Shown here: piece by piece, positions 15,442-23,964 of the stretch
How positions within the stretch are numbered: the stretch's first letter is position 1
Layout of the letters: every line of letters begins with the position of its first letter
Assembly: GCF_014493765.1 (NCBI RefSeq)
Contig: NZ_JACTVJ010000004.1
Span: 124,001-188,000 of the forward strand
DNA length: 64,000 bases
Source of the DNA: Streptomyces polyasparticus
Lineage (GTDB): Bacteria; Actinomycetota; Actinomycetes; Streptomycetales; Streptomycetaceae
Reading direction: 5' to 3'
The notes under the pieces: generated by a model
Database searches by the model: none
What the model saw: the letters and a program-made list of their open reading frames with translations, nothing else
What the model was told of the DNA's origin: nothing
Position numbers and translations under genes: made by a program

Positions 15442-16896
15442 CTACACCCGCGACCGCGCCTTGAACGCGGCCTTGCGGGCCTCCTTCGCCACCTTCTTGT
15501 CGGGGTGCAGACGCCCCATCGCTTCCAGGACGTCCGCCGTGGCGGGGTGGTCCACCCGCCACGCCGTGTCGAAGAACCCGGCGTGCTGCGAGGCCAACCC
15601 CTCGACCAGACCCTGGAGTTCCTCCGAGTTGCCCTCCGCCGCCAGCTGCGCGGCCAGCGTGTCGATGGTCAGCCAGAAGATCATCGCCGGATCGGGCGCC
15701 GGCACATCGCCGAAGCCGTGCTCCGTGAGCCAGACCCGCGCGAGACCGCCCAGCTCCGCGTCGTCGAGCACCTCCCGCAGCGCCGGCTCCGCGGACGCCC
15801 CCGTCAGCGAGAGCGCCTGCTGGCAGCGCAGCCGCCGCAGCGGACCGTCCTCGTCCGCGCCTCGCGCCGCCGCCAGCAACTCCCGCGCCGCCACGACCGG
15901 TTCACGCCCGGCGAGCCACAGCTCCGTCTCGGCCTGGGCCGCGACCTGCGGGAAGTACGCCGTCTCGTCGAGCAGCACGTCCGCACCCTTGTCCGCCAGG
16001 TCGCCGACGGCCGGCGCGTCCACGCCCGCCTCCAGCATCCGGGCCCGGATGCCGTACAGACCGAGCGGCGTGAGGCGGACCATCCCGTACCGGCTGATGT
16101 CCTCCTCGTCGAGACCCTCGGGGGCGGCCGCGACCTCGTCACCGGCCTCGACCATCAACTCCTCGTCCACCGGCCGGAATTCGACCAGGCCGATGGGCTC
16201 CAGGAGCCGGAACTGGTCGTCGAGGCGCATCATCGCGTCCGAGACCTGCTCCAGGATGTCGTCGGTGGGCTCCCCCATGTCGTCCGGCACGATCATGGAC
16301 GCGGCGAGCGCCGGCAGCGGCACGGGCTCGTCGCCGGGACCGTCCTCGCTGACCGTGAGCAGATACAGGTTGCCGAGCACCCCGTCGAGGAACTCCGCCT
16401 CGGCCTCGGGGTCGAAGCCAAGGGCGTCGAGGTCGATCTCGCCGCCCTCGCTGAGCGCGTCCACCAGGTCGTCCAGGTCCGGCACGCTCGCGTCCGCGAG
16501 CACTGTGTCCAGGGCGTTCTGCCAGATCCCGAGGATGTCGGCCGGCCCGCCCGAGGTGATCAGGCCGAGGTCCTCGCCGGCCTGCGCCGTGCCGTCGTGC
16601 TCCTCGTCGCCGTCCGTCACATCGACCAGACCGGTGTCGACCGCGACGCGCCAGGCCTCGCTGGCGTACGCGGGCCCGTCCTCGTCGTCGGCCGCGTACC
16701 CGAGCAGTTCGGCCGCCGCGGGCAGCTGCTCGTCGACCAGTTCGCCGCCCGCGCCGACCCGGGTCTCGGGCCCGGCCCAGCGGGCGAGCCGTACCGCGCG
16801 GGCGAGCAGCGGTGCGGCAAGGGCGGCCGCGGCGAGCTCCGCCTCGGGGGCGAGGCGCGCCGGCGGCAGGGAGGTGCGGTCGGGCGTCGGGCTCAT
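15442..16896 (-). CDS. Large acidic hypothetical protein
   Basis: 484 aa, strongly acidic, mostly helical, with HEAT-like C-terminal repeats (PLRRLRCQQALSLTGASAEPALREVL, then EDGPLRR and so on). No catalytic motif or membrane segment is visible. The C-terminus is suddenly basic (KVAKEARKAAFKARSRV). GAGGAG precedes ATG 16896. This looks like the conserved streptomycete protein of unknown role; I cannot assign a function. It is divergent from a secreted nuclease-like gene 254 bases away. Confidence 0.7.
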   Translation of the reverse strand: MSPTPDRTSLPPARLAPEAELAAAALAAPLLARAVRLARWAGPETRVGAGGELVDEQLPAAAELLGYAADDEDGPAYASEAWRVAVDTGLVDVTDGDEEHDGTAQAGEDLGLITSGGPADILGIWQNALDTVLADASVPDLDDLVDALSEGGEIDLDALGFDPEAEAEFLDGVLGNLYLLTVSEDGPGDEPVPLPALAASMIVPDDMGEPTDDILEQVSDAMMRLDDQFRLLEPIGLVEFRPVDEELMVEAGDEVAAAPEGLDEEDISRYGMVRLTPLGLYGIRARMLEAGVDAPAVGDLADKGADVLLDETAYFPQVAAQAETELWLAGREPVVAARELLAAARGADEDGPLRRLRCQQALSLTGASAEPALREVLDDAELGGLARVWLTEHGFGDVPAPDPAMIFWLTIDTLAAQLAAEGNSEELQGLVEGLASQHAGFFDTAWRVDHPATADVLEAMGRLHPDKKVAKEARKAAFKARSRV

Positions 16897-17049
16897 GTGC
16901 TGGCTCTCCTCGTACGGGTCCCCGTGGGCAACGGCGGGCGGCCCCCAGAGTAGACGGATTTCACCCCAGACCGGCCGGTTCATGTACCCGTCAGAAGCCG
17001 TACACCCCTGGAGCCTTGACAACTCCCCTGCCCACCCAAGAGATTGACG

Positions 17050-17100
17050 CGCGTAGATCTCCGCAAGGCCGTAGACACCCGCAAGGTCTACGCGCATAGC
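17050..17100 (+). promoter_or_regulatory. Nested inverted repeats and likely promoter before the secreted nuclease gene
   Basis: CGCGTAGA (17050-17057) and TCTACGCG (17087-17094) are perfect inverted arms; inside, GTAGAC (17071-17076) and GTCTAC (17086-17091) form a second pair, and CGCAAGG occurs twice. A promoter TAGACA (17072-17077), 17 bases, CATAGC (17095-17100) is embedded, so the repeats could be an operator. 50 bases remain to the ATG at 17151. Confidence 0.45.
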
Positions 17101-17150
17101 GGATCGCGCACCACCTCCAGTCGTCCTATGCCCTCATCCGGAGTGATCTG

Positions 17151-18983
17151 ATGCCTTCTCGCCCCGCCCGCCCGCACCCGCTGCCCAGAACCGCCACCGT
17201 CGTCGCCATCGCCCTGGCCGCCGGCCTGCTCACCACGGGCAGCGCGGAGGCCGCCCCGGTCCGTATCCACGACATCCAGGGCACGACCCGGCTGTCGCCG
17301 CTGGTGGGCCAGCAGGTCAGCGAGGTCGAGGGCATCGTCACCGGCGTGCGGACCTACGGCTCGCGCGGCTTCTGGATCCAGGACACCGCCCCGGACACCG
17401 ACGCCGCGACCAGCGAGGGCATCTTCGTCTTCACCAGCTCGGTCCCCACGGTCCAGGCGGGCGACGCGGTACGGGTGTCCGGCACGGTCACCGAGTACGT
17501 CCCGGGCGGACTCAACTCCGGCAACCAGTCGCTCACCCAGATATCCAAGCCGACGATCACCGTGGTCTCCTCGGGCAACGCGCTGCCCGAGGCGCAGGTC
17601 ATCAACGGCTGGCAGGTCCCGTCCCGCTACACCCCCGAGGGTGACCCGGCGGACGGCAACAGCATCAACAAGCTCCCGCTGCACCCGCGTTCGTACGCAC
17701 TCGACTACTACGAATCCCTCGAGGGCATGAACGTCGCGATCGGCACTTCCCGTGTCGTCGGCGCCACGGACCCGTACAGCGAGCTGTGGGTCACGGTGAA
17801 GCCCTGGGAGAACCCGACGAACCGCGGCGGCGCCCGCTACGGCTCGTACACCTCGCAGAACACCGGCCGGATCCAGATCCAGCAGCTGGCCCCGATCTCG
17901 CAGAGCCCGTTCCCGAAGGCCGACGTGGGCGACCGCCTCACGGGCCGCACCGAAGGCCCGCTGGACTTCAACCAGTTCGGCGGCTACACGCTGACCGCCC
18001 GCACCCTGGGCACCGTCGAGGACCGGAACCTGGAGCGCGAGCGGACCCGCCGCCAGGACCGCGACGAGCTGGCCGTGGCCACGTACAACGTGGAGAACCT
18101 GGACCCGAAGGACCCGCAGGAGAAGTTCGACGCGCTCGCGCAGGCGGTCGTCGAGAACCTCGCGAGCCCCGACATCCTTGCCCTGGAGGAGATCCAGGAC
18201 GACAACGGCGCGACCAACGACGGCACGGTGGCGGCCGGGCAGACCCTCGCCAAGTTCACCGAGGCGATCAAGGCCGCGGGCGGTCCCGCGTACGAGTGGC
18301 GCTCGATCGACCCGGAGAACAACAAGGACGGCGGCGAGCCGGGCGGCAACATCCGCCAGGTCTTCCTGTTCAACCCCGAGCGGGTGAGCTTCACGGACCG
18401 CGCGGGCGGCGACGCGACGACGGCCACTTCGGTCGTACGGGACAAGGGTCGCGCCGCCCTCACGCTGTCGCCGGGTCGGATCGACCCGGCGAACGCGGCC
18501 TGGGAGAACAGCCGCAAGCCGCTCGCGGGCGAGTTCAGCTTCCGCGGCCGGCCGGTCTTCGTGATCGCCAACCACTTCGGCTCCAAGGGCGGCGACGAGT
18601 CCCTGACCTCCCACCACCAGCCGCCGGCGCGCTCCTCCGAGGCCAAGCGCCTGGAGCAGGCGAAGTCGGTGAACGCGTTCGTCAAGGACATCCTCAAGGC
18701 CCAGCGCACTGCGGACGTCCTGGTCGTCGGCGACATCAACGACTTCGAGTTCTCGGCGACGACCCAGGCGCTCACGGCCGACGGCGCACTGGAGGCCTCG
18801 ATCACCTCGCTGCCGCGCGCCGAGCGCTACTCGTACGTCTACCAGGGCAACTCGCAGGTCCTCGACCAGATCCTGACCAGCCCCTCCATCGACGACTACT
18901 CCTACGACAGCGTGCACATCAACGCCGAGTTCGCCGACCAGAACAGCGACCACGACCCGCAGGTGCTGCGCTTCGAGCCGTAG
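17151..18983 (+). CDS. Secreted endonuclease/exonuclease/phosphatase-family protein
   Basis: 610 aa. Signal peptide: PARPHPLPRT, a hydrophobic run (VVAIALAAGLLTTG) and an AEA cleavage site near residue 35. The N-terminal half (about 38-290) is a beta domain typical of large extracellular nucleases (VGQQVSEVEGIVTGVR, GFWIQDT, VSGTVTEY). The C-terminal half is an EEP domain: YNVENLD near 311, LEEIQD near 344, NHFGSKGG near 473, GDINDFE near 525, and terminal NSDHDPQVL near 597. These supply the metal-binding Asn, Glu, Asp and His. Expected to cut extracellular DNA or phosphodiesters. GGAG lies seven bases ahead of ATG 17151. Probably freely secreted: no anchor at the C-terminus. Confidence 0.87.
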   Translation: MPSRPARPHPLPRTATVVAIALAAGLLTTGSAEAAPVRIHDIQGTTRLSPLVGQQVSEVEGIVTGVRTYGSRGFWIQDTAPDTDAATSEGIFVFTSSVPTVQAGDAVRVSGTVTEYVPGGLNSGNQSLTQISKPTITVVSSGNALPEAQVINGWQVPSRYTPEGDPADGNSINKLPLHPRSYALDYYESLEGMNVAIGTSRVVGATDPYSELWVTVKPWENPTNRGGARYGSYTSQNTGRIQIQQLAPISQSPFPKADVGDRLTGRTEGPLDFNQFGGYTLTARTLGTVEDRNLERERTRRQDRDELAVATYNVENLDPKDPQEKFDALAQAVVENLASPDILALEEIQDDNGATNDGTVAAGQTLAKFTEAIKAAGGPAYEWRSIDPENNKDGGEPGGNIRQVFLFNPERVSFTDRAGGDATTATSVVRDKGRAALTLSPGRIDPANAAWENSRKPLAGEFSFRGRPVFVIANHFGSKGGDESLTSHHQPPARSSEAKRLEQAKSVNAFVKDILKAQRTADVLVVGDINDFEFSATTQALTADGALEASITSLPRAERYSYVYQGNSQVLDQILTSPSIDDYSYDSVHINAEFADQNSDHDPQVLRFEP

Positions 18984-18997
18984 GTCCCGGACCGCCC

Positions 18998-19026
18998 TTG
19001 ACCTCAACCGTGCTTCAACTTTCAGG
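18998..19026 (+). promoter_or_regulatory. Possible promoter for the ABM gene
   Basis: TTGACC (18998-19003), 17 bases, TTCAGG (19021-19026). The -35 is good and the -10 weak, and TTGACCTCAA resembles half of a MerR-type operator. The predicted leader is about 40 bases. Confidence 0.35.
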
Positions 19027-19069
19027 ATGGTGATCGCCGGAGAAACGGCGCTATCGACGGAGGATCGCC

Positions 19070-19768
19070 ATGACCATGCGTATCGACACTGTTCCCGACC
19101 TGGACCGCCCGGGCATCGGGGCCGTGCTCGCCAGCACCTGGAACGTGGGCACACCCGAGCGGCAGGACGCGGCGGTCGAGGCGATCACCAGGACGTGGGA
19201 GAGCCGGCCCTGGCCCGTGGACGGGCCGGTCTCCTACAGCGTCCTCAAGGGCACGGACGGTTCGTCGCTGCTGCATCTGTCGCAGTGGCGCGAACTGTCC
19301 GACTACGACGCCTTCGTGGCCCGGCACCGCACGGAGCGCAACTCCGAGATCGACGACGCGGTGCCGGGCATCGAGCGGGTACGGCTCGACACGTACGAGC
19401 TGTACCAGGGTGCAGCGCGGGACCCCGGCCGGGTGCCGGGGGCGGTCGTCACCGTGGAGGTCGACTTCGACGGGCCCGACCCGGCACGGCAACGGGCCTG
19501 GATCGACACGGTCTTCGAAGCACTCGGCTCGGATCCCGCCCCGCACCCGGGCGGGCTCTCCGGCCACTTCCACACCAGCTTCGACGGGACGCGGGTCCTC
19601 AACTTCGCCCAGTGGGCGAGCGTTCAGGACCACATCGACGCCCTTGCGGCCCCCGGCGACGGGGTCGGCTCCCCCACGCCGGAGTGGGAGCGGGTGCGGA
19701 ACTTTCCCGGGGTCGTCGGGGGCGAGGTGCGCCGCTGGCTGCCGGCGGTGAGCCTCAGCGCCGGGTGA
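19070..19768 (+). CDS. Antibiotic biosynthesis monooxygenase (ABM)-type protein, two tandem domains
   Basis: 232 aa made of two related dimeric alpha-beta barrel halves. Half one: STWNVGTPERQDAAVEAI, SYSVLKGTDGSSLLHLSQW, LDTYELYQ. Half two: VVTVEVDFDGPDPARQRAWIDTVFEAL (in parts), SGHFHTSFDGTRVLNFAQW. The repeated LHLSQW and LNFAQW strands are the ABM signature. Such proteins act on quinones, antibiotics or heme; no substrate can be named. GGAGG precedes ATG 19070 (a second ATG is six bases later). Its last codons and stop lie in a 34-bp tandem duplication. Confidence 0.8.
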   Translation: MTMRIDTVPDLDRPGIGAVLASTWNVGTPERQDAAVEAITRTWESRPWPVDGPVSYSVLKGTDGSSLLHLSQWRELSDYDAFVARHRTERNSEIDDAVPGIERVRLDTYELYQGAARDPGRVPGAVVTVEVDFDGPDPARQRAWIDTVFEALGSDPAPHPGGLSGHFHTSFDGTRVLNFAQWASVQDHIDALAAPGDGVGSPTPEWERVRNFPGVVGGEVRRWLPAVSLSAG

Positions 19769-19820
19769 CCGCAGCGCGTGCATGGGCCTCAGCGCCGGGT
19801 GACCGCAGCGCGTGCATGGG
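19753..19820. repeat. 34-bp perfect tandem duplication at the ABM gene 3' end
   Basis: Units 19753-19786 and 19787-19820 are identical; a third decayed copy follows (starting CCTCAGTGCCGG). The gene's stop codon (19766-19768) is inside the first unit, so the second copy is downstream and harmless. Confidence 0.95.
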
Positions 19821-19889
19821 CCTCAGTGCCGGCTGCCCCCAGCGCGGCGTGAGTCTCGGCGCAGGCCGAGGCTCACCGGCGGCGGCACG

Positions 19890-21155
19890 TCACAGAAAGC
19901 GCGAACCGGGCACGGGACCGGGCGAATCGACCCGGTCCCGGGTCCCGTTGCGCCAGGCGCCCGCGGTCGCCGCGACGAAGGACGTCAGCGCCTCCTCCGG
20001 GTCGGCCGGCGCCTCCCCGTCCCCCTCGTCCTCGTACGGGCCGGCGGCGAGGATCTCGGCCGCGAGCTCGTCCACCGGCCGTTCGTCGGCCGGCACCTGC
20101 TCCGTCTCGCCCTCCACCACGCGCAGGGTCCGCGCCCACGGCGCGATGTTGACCTGCGCGAGCAGAGTGCTCACATCGGCCGGTACGACGGGCGGGTCGG
20201 TCCAGCTCGTCGCGTGCTCGAACAGGATCTGCCCGGGCGTGCGCTCCCCGAGCGCGGACAGCTGCTCCTGATCGCCGTCGTTCAGGTCGTAGGCGACCAC
20301 GAGCGTGTCCGTGCGCGCGGGGTCGAACTCGACGACGGGCAGCCCGAAGTGGCGCGCGGCCGCCGTGCCGAGAATCCGTGAGGAGCGGTCGGGCAGCAGC
20401 GACACGGAGGCCGGCGCGGCCCCTGCCGTCCCCAGCACCGCACCGAGCCGCCGCAGTCCGTGCAGGATCCGGTCGTACGAGTCCTGGGTGTAGGCCCAGC
20501 GGCCGGTCATCCCCGCCTCGTAACCCCACGGCGAGCGCGTCAGGAGATACCCGCCGTGCACGGCGAACTGCCAGCCGCGCAGATCCTTCAGGTCACGCGG
20601 CGCCGCGGCCGCGGCCCGCTCGGTCATCCGCCGCAGCCGGCCGAGCGGCCACAGCCAGTGCGGGTCCTGGGGCTCCGGCAGCCGGTCCAGCTGGGCGCGG
20701 GCCTGGGCGAGATCCCCGGCGAGCAGGGCGTTGTGGGCGAGGAGATAGCGCTGGGGCCAGGGCAGCAGGGTCGCGTCACGCTCGGCGAGCAGCCGGGCGG
20801 CCTCCGCGTGCCGGTACTCGTTCTCCAGCGCGGAGACCAGCACGTTGAGCACGATGGGGGTGTCGGGGTCCAGGCGCAGGGCCTCGCGCAGGGCGGGGAC
20901 GGCGAGGAAGGAGATGCCTCGCTCGACACATCCGTAGCCGAAATCGAAGAGGGCCTGGGCCTGGCCGGGCCGCTCGGTGAGCTTCGTCGCGGCGGCGGCC
21001 AGGTCGTCGAAGCCGACCGCTTCGGACAGCTTCCGTACCACCCCGGCGATCTCTCGCAGCTCGGCCGTGTCCACGGCGGAGCGCAACTGCCGTACGGTTG
21101 CGGGGATATCACCTTCGTCCAGCAGCTTGCGTGCTTCGTGCAGTGCATCGGTCAT
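19890..21155 (-). CDS. TPR-containing hypothetical protein
   Basis: 421 aa. The N-terminal 180 residues are tandem helical hairpins of TPR type (LFDFGYGCVERGISFLAVPALREALRLDPDTP, then LVSALENEYRHAEAARLLAE, then LLAHNALLAGDLAQARAQLDRL, each seen in parts). The C-terminal half has VHGGYLLTRSPWGYEAGMTGRWAY and a possible Rossmann-like strand (DTLVVAYDLND). No catalytic residues recognised. Probably a cytoplasmic scaffold of unknown role. ATG 21155 is chosen as the first start; no strong ribosome site is seen. Confidence 0.7.
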   Translation of the reverse strand: MTDALHEARKLLDEGDIPATVRQLRSAVDTAELREIAGVVRKLSEAVGFDDLAAAATKLTERPGQAQALFDFGYGCVERGISFLAVPALREALRLDPDTPIVLNVLVSALENEYRHAEAARLLAERDATLLPWPQRYLLAHNALLAGDLAQARAQLDRLPEPQDPHWLWPLGRLRRMTERAAAAAPRDLKDLRGWQFAVHGGYLLTRSPWGYEAGMTGRWAYTQDSYDRILHGLRRLGAVLGTAGAAPASVSLLPDRSSRILGTAAARHFGLPVVEFDPARTDTLVVAYDLNDGDQEQLSALGERTPGQILFEHATSWTDPPVVPADVSTLLAQVNIAPWARTLRVVEGETEQVPADERPVDELAAEILAAGPYEDEGDGEAPADPEEALTSFVAATAGAWRNGTRDRVDSPGPVPGSRFL

Positions 21156-21223
21156 GGGAGCCAGGGTCGCGGGGACCGCACGCGCCTCGCAAACGAATTC
21201 GAGCCCCGTGCGAGACTCACGCC

Positions 21224-21670
21224 ATGCTCCTGCGCCCCGCCACCCGTGCCGATCTGCCCGCCGTCCTCGCGCTGCTCGCCGACGAGGACCACGTCGTGGA
21301 TCCCGCCTCCGTCGCGGTCGGTGCGGCGCACGAGCGGGCGTTCGCGGCGATCGAGGAGGATCCGCGCAACGAGATGCTCGTGCTCGTCGACGACACCGGA
21401 CTCGTCGTGGGCTGTGCGCAGCTCACGTACATCCCGGGACTCGGTCAGGGCGGCCGCGAGCGTGCGCTGGTCGAGGCGGTACGGGTGCGGGCCGACCGGC
21501 GGGGCGGCGGCCTCGGCGCGGTGCTGATGGAGCTCGCGGTCGAACGGGCTCGCGCGCGCGGCTGCGGGCTGATGCAGCTCACCAGCAACAGACGCCGGGG
21601 CGCCGCGCACCGCTTCTACGAGCGGCTCGGATTCGCCCGCAGCCACGAGGGCTTCAAGCTCGCCCTGTGA
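21224..21670 (+). CDS. GNAT-family N-acetyltransferase
   Basis: 148 aa, the usual single-domain length. MLLRPATRADLPAVLALLADEDH is the first strand and helix; ALVEAVRVRADRRGGGLGAVLM is motif A with the acetyl-CoA pyrophosphate loop R-R-G-G-G-L-G; LTSNRRRGAAHRFYERLGFARSHEGFKL is motif B with the FYERLGF signature. Acceptor unknown; the tail resembles small amino-group acetyltransferases. Divergent from the TPR gene by 68 bases. Confidence 0.85.
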   Translation: MLLRPATRADLPAVLALLADEDHVVDPASVAVGAAHERAFAAIEEDPRNEMLVLVDDTGLVVGCAQLTYIPGLGQGGRERALVEAVRVRADRRGGGLGAVLMELAVERARARGCGLMQLTSNRRRGAAHRFYERLGFARSHEGFKLAL

Positions 21671-21727
21671 CCACGGGCTCCCGTCTCACGCACGGCCTTC
21701 CGTCTCACGCACGGCCTCCCGTCGCCC

Positions 21728-22462
21728 TCAGAGCAGATGTCCTCCGCCGTCCACCAGGACCACCTCGCCCGTGATGTACGAGGCGTCGACGAGATCGGTG
21801 ATCGTCTCGGCGATGTCCTCGGCGGTGCCGACCCGGCCCAGGGGCAGCCGCCCGGCGACCTGACGCATCGCCTCGTCGATGCCTTCCTGGCCCTCGTACC
21901 AGGGCGTGGCGATCATGCCGGGAGCGACCGCGTTGACCCGGATGTCCGGGCCGAGCTGCTTGGCGAGCAGCCGCGTCATGTGGTTGAGGGCCGCCTTGCT
22001 CACCGCGTACGGGATGGAGCTGCCGTTGGCGTACATCCCGGCCTGGGAGGAGACGTTGACGACGCTGCCGCGGCCGTGCGCACGCAGATGCGGGACCGCG
22101 GCCGTGATGGTGCGCCAGACGCCGATCACGTTGACCTCGTGGATCTCGCGCCACACCTCGGGGCTCGCGGCGGCGAAGTCGGCGTGGTCGATGAAGCGGG
22201 TCGTACCGGCGTTGTTGACGAGGATGTCCAGGCGTCCGTACGCCGCGACGGCGGCCTCGACCAGACCCTCGGGGTCCTTCGCCACATCCGCCTGGAGGTA
22301 GACCGCGTCCGGCAGTTCGGCCGCGAGCGCCTTGCCCGCGTCGACGGACCTGGCCGAGTTGACCACGACCCGGACACCCGCCGCGGCCAGCCGGCGCGCG
22401 GTCGCGGCGCCGATCCCCGATGACGAACCGGTGACGAGGGCCACCCTCTGTTCCTTGCTCAT
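21728..22462 (-). CDS. SDR oxidoreductase (FabG-like)
   Basis: 244 aa. ALVTGSSSGIGAATARRLA (TGxxxGIG), NNAGTTRFID, VVNVSSQAGMY with the catalytic Ser and IPYAVSKAALNHM with Tyr and Lys, VNAVAPGMIATPW, and ITGEVVLVDGGGHLL at the end: all SDR landmarks. NSARSVDAGKAL after the second strand suits NADP. Close to 3-oxoacyl-ACP reductase-like enzymes but its partner genes are absent, so the substrate is open. ATG 22462. No operon partner. Confidence 0.87.
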   Translation of the reverse strand: MSKEQRVALVTGSSSGIGAATARRLAAAGVRVVVNSARSVDAGKALAAELPDAVYLQADVAKDPEGLVEAAVAAYGRLDILVNNAGTTRFIDHADFAAASPEVWREIHEVNVIGVWRTITAAVPHLRAHGRGSVVNVSSQAGMYANGSSIPYAVSKAALNHMTRLLAKQLGPDIRVNAVAPGMIATPWYEGQEGIDEAMRQVAGRLPLGRVGTAEDIAETITDLVDASYITGEVVLVDGGGHLL

Positions 22463-22591
22463 GTGCTGCAGTGCCTTCTCTGTTCGGCTCTGCCGCGCCC
22501 CGGCCGATCATGCCATCCGGCGGAACGGCCCCGGGCACCGGAGCCCGAAGGGTGAGACGCCCTGGTGCCAACTCGCCCCACTGTGCGCCAC

Positions 22592-22637
22592 TATGACGAG
22601 GACTGTCATACGTGAGGGGGTCCGCCCCCGGTATGAC
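22592..22637. promoter_or_regulatory. Overlapping inverted repeats before the Cys-rich cluster
   Basis: TATGAC (22592-22597) and GTCATA (22605-22610) form one dyad; GTCATAC (22605-22611) and GTATGAC (22631-22637) form a second, enclosing GGGGG/CCCCC. The motif GGACTGTC occurs at about 22600 and again near 22651. This looks like a multi-site operator for the genes starting at 22679; the regulator is unknown. Confidence 0.4.
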
Positions 22638-22678
22638 CTCGGTAGGACAAGGACTGTCGTCCCTTCTTGGAGGCCGTC

Positions 22679-22831
22679 ATGCTGCTGGGCAAAGCCATCT
22701 CCACCGGGTACGCCGAGGAAAAGCCGCTCGTGAACGCCGCGGCCGGCAGCGAGGAACCGGCCGAGGCCGGGTACCGCGCCGAAGAGGCGGCGGCCGAGGC
22801 CGACGCCCCGGTCGAGGTACCCGCCGGATGA
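22679..22831 (+). CDS. 50-residue Glu/Ala-rich small protein
   Basis: Starts MLLGKAISTGYAEEKPLVNAA and continues with an alanine/glutamate-rich tail (SEEPAEAGYRAEEAAAEAD). GGAGG lies five bases before ATG 22679, a strong ribosome site. Its stop overlaps the next start (ATGA), so translation is coupled. No known domain. Too short for automatic callers but supported by the ribosome site and overlap. Confidence 0.6.
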   Translation: MLLGKAISTGYAEEKPLVNAAAGSEEPAEAGYRAEEAAAEADAPVEVPAG

Positions 22832-23481
22832 GCCGGCGGCTCCCCGAGGAACGCCCGACGGAGCCGCCGACCGGTTACAAGATCGCCCACCCGGTGCTGT
22901 CCCAGGACGGCACCCGGGCGGGCTTCATCGGTGTCTCCCTCGGCGCCGCGCTCCCGTACGGCGTGCTCGACGAGGCCGCCTGCGTCTACGGGCGCCGCCA
23001 TCGCGCACCGCACCGCCGCTGCGACTGCGGCTTCCACTGCGTACACGCACGCCAGGACGCCGAGGCCCTGCTCTGCACGGCGGAACACCGCAGGGCCGCG
23101 CTGCTCGAAGTGACGGTCCTGGGGGCGTACATCCGCTTCGAGCGCGGATTCCGCTATGCCAGGCAGCGGGTGCGCACGATGTTCTCGGGTCCGTGCGCGT
23201 GCGGCGCCCCGGGTGCGGTCCTCGCGGACGCGGGGTGGGGCAGGCCCGGCTGGTGCGCCCTGGAAAGCGTCTGCGCGCGCTGCGCGGGGGCACGCAGATC
23301 GCTCGCCCGGGCCACGTTCGCGCGCCTCGCGGGCGAGGGCCTGACGGTGCGGAGCGTGCCGGTCGCGATGGCGGCGGCGTACGACGTGCCCGAACTGGTC
23401 GCGGAGGCCGCGCTGTTGCAGGCACGCCTCGACTGGTTCCAGACGCAGCTGGCGCGAATACAGCGCAGGCCCCGGGGATAG
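22828..23481 (+). CDS. Cys-rich putative zinc-binding protein
   Basis: 217 aa. The N-terminal half has RRCDCGFHCVHARQDAEALLC, a dense Cys/His group; the middle has GPCACGAPG and WCALESVCARCAGARRS. The paired CxC and CxxC knuckles suggest two zinc ribbons. The C-terminal third is helical (VAMAAAYDVPELVAEAALLQARLDWFQTQL in parts). An N-terminal PPTGYKIAHPVLSQDGTRAGFIGV has no recognised motif. Function unknown; nucleic-acid or protein binding would suit the zinc knuckles. Translationally coupled to the 50-residue protein and followed, in the same direction, by membrane-associated proteins. Confidence 0.68.
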   Translation: MSRRLPEERPTEPPTGYKIAHPVLSQDGTRAGFIGVSLGAALPYGVLDEAACVYGRRHRAPHRRCDCGFHCVHARQDAEALLCTAEHRRAALLEVTVLGAYIRFERGFRYARQRVRTMFSGPCACGAPGAVLADAGWGRPGWCALESVCARCAGARRSLARATFARLAGEGLTVRSVPVAMAAAYDVPELVAEAALLQARLDWFQTQLARIQRRPRG

Positions 23482-23535
23482 AGCACACGCAAGCGGGTAC
23501 CCGCCGCAGTCCCGACAGTTTGGGAGGCGGGATAC

Positions 23536-23964
23536 GTGAGCGGGCCAGGCAAAGTGCGGCAGCCGGACACGAAAGCCGATGAGCACCCTTCGGTGGGCGA
23601 GCTCGTCAGCCGTGCCTCGGAACAGCTCTCCACCCTCGTACGACAGGAACTTCAGCTGGCCCGGACCGAGTTGGCCGAGAAGGGCAAGCAGGCGGGGCGC
23701 GGCGGCGGACTGCTCGGCGCGGCCGGCGCGGTCGCGTATGTCGCCTTCATGGTGCTCGCCGCCGCGGCGGTGGCCGCGCTCGCCCTCGAACTGCCCGTCT
23801 GGGCCAGTGCGTTGATCGTGAGCGGTGTGCTGTTCCTGACCGCGGGGGCCCTCGCGGCCGCGGGCCGCAAGCGGCTCGGCCGGGCGGCTCCCCCTGTGCC
23901 CGAGCAGGCACTCGACAGCGTCCGGGCCGATGTGGCGGAGATCAAGGAGAGGGCGGCGCGATGA
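23536..23964 (+). CDS. Holin-X-like (phage_holin_3_6) membrane protein
   Basis: 142 aa. A basic-acidic cytosolic helix (VGELVSRASEQLSTLVRQELQLARTELAEKG in parts) precedes two transmembrane helices (GAAGAVAYVAFMVLAAAAVAALALEL and ASALIVSGVLFLTAGALAA in parts) and a charged tail. This is the actinobacterial holin-X family, which despite its name is a host envelope protein; here it is not near phage genes. GTG start with GGGAGGCG upstream. Stop overlaps the next gene's ATG by 4 bases. Confidence 0.8.
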   Translation: MSGPGKVRQPDTKADEHPSVGELVSRASEQLSTLVRQELQLARTELAEKGKQAGRGGGLLGAAGAVAYVAFMVLAAAAVAALALELPVWASALIVSGVLFLTAGALAAAGRKRLGRAAPPVPEQALDSVRADVAEIKERAAR

